From: JBBDMC01 sp963826055 | GTDB taxonomy: Bacteria; Pseudomonadota; Alphaproteobacteria; Rhizobiales; Kaistiaceae | NCBI GenBank assembly: GCA_963826055.1 | Contig: CAWGVO010000020.1 | Span: 9,153 to 73,152 of the forward strand | DNA: 64,000 nt | Direction of reading: 5' to 3' | In this document: in pieces, positions 63,994 to 64,000 of the stretch | Numbering within the stretch: position 1 is the stretch's first letter | Layout of the letters: every line of letters begins with the position of its first letter | Position numbers and translations under genes: made by a program | Notes under the pieces: model-generated | Seen by the model: only the letters and a program-made list of their open reading frames with translations | Told to the model about the DNA's origin: nothing | Databases searched by the model: none

Positions 63994-64000
63994 GACGCCA

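Overview
The window is high-GC chromosomal DNA of an alphaproteobacterium, most likely Hyphomicrobiales (inference). Reasons: GC-rich codon use, FixJ-type regulators, TTAACCAT half-sites of the kind bound by CtrA, a TAT-exported beta-helix protein of a rhizobial type, and alphaproteobacterial palindromic repeats. No phage, insertion sequence or CRISPR array was found. Genes are tightly packed and many are joined by 4-base ATGA or GTGA stop/start overlaps. At least 30 genes or gene ends are interrupted by single-base G/C indels. Removing one base (or restoring one) gives a whole number of codons and a textbook family sequence in almost every case, so most breaks look like base-calling errors; such genes are annotated here as full length.

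Region 1 (1-21.4 kb) looks like one dispersed catabolic island. A minus-strand operon carries a VOC protein, a peptide-type ABC importer (two permeases, two ATPases) and a cupin. Facing it is methyltransferase 1 with a small helical partner. After a two-component signalling block and a small exported protein comes a second minus-strand operon: GntR/UTRA regulator, KRCGH-type lyase of the isocitrate lyase family, HyuB, HyuA, isochorismatase-fold hydrolase and the solute-binding protein that the first operon lacks. Facing that is LeuC/LeuD-like hydratase, methyltransferase 2 and a second small helical partner. An 18-bp element with 14 identical positions lies in both divergent promoter regions and ties the two arms together. 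The gene set resembles ring-opening plus hydratase/lyase pathways such as nicotinate or lactam breakdown, but the paired methyltransferase/helical-protein cassettes are not part of any pathway I recognise.

Region 2 (21.4-33.7 kb) is a cell-surface locus: AsnB-type amidotransferase, PrpF-fold isomerase, ATP-grasp ligase and a CelD/FemAB-like acyltransferase on the minus strand, then a tRNA-Gly-like gene and a plus-strand polysaccharide operon (GT2, polysaccharide deacetylase, flippase, O-antigen polymerase/ligase, TAT beta-helix protein).

Region 3 (33.7-51.8 kb) is mixed: methyltransferases, an alpha/beta hydrolase, a GGDEF-EAL protein, a FeeM-like N-acyl amino acid synthase, an aldo/keto reductase with a nucleoside hydrolase, a molybdopterin oxidoreductase with a flavin reductase, a VPLPA-CTERM surface protein, an EamA transporter, three sugar or glycerate kinases, a truncated AMP-binding protein with a second deacetylase, and a tautomerase. 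Region 4 (51.9-64 kb) is mostly housekeeping: pyruvate carboxylase, a GIY-YIG protein flanked by palindromic repeats, TfoX, CPBP protease, VOC, extensin-like protein, macro domain, patatin, 3-hydroxybutyrate dehydrogenase, a Fur-family regulator and IspG.
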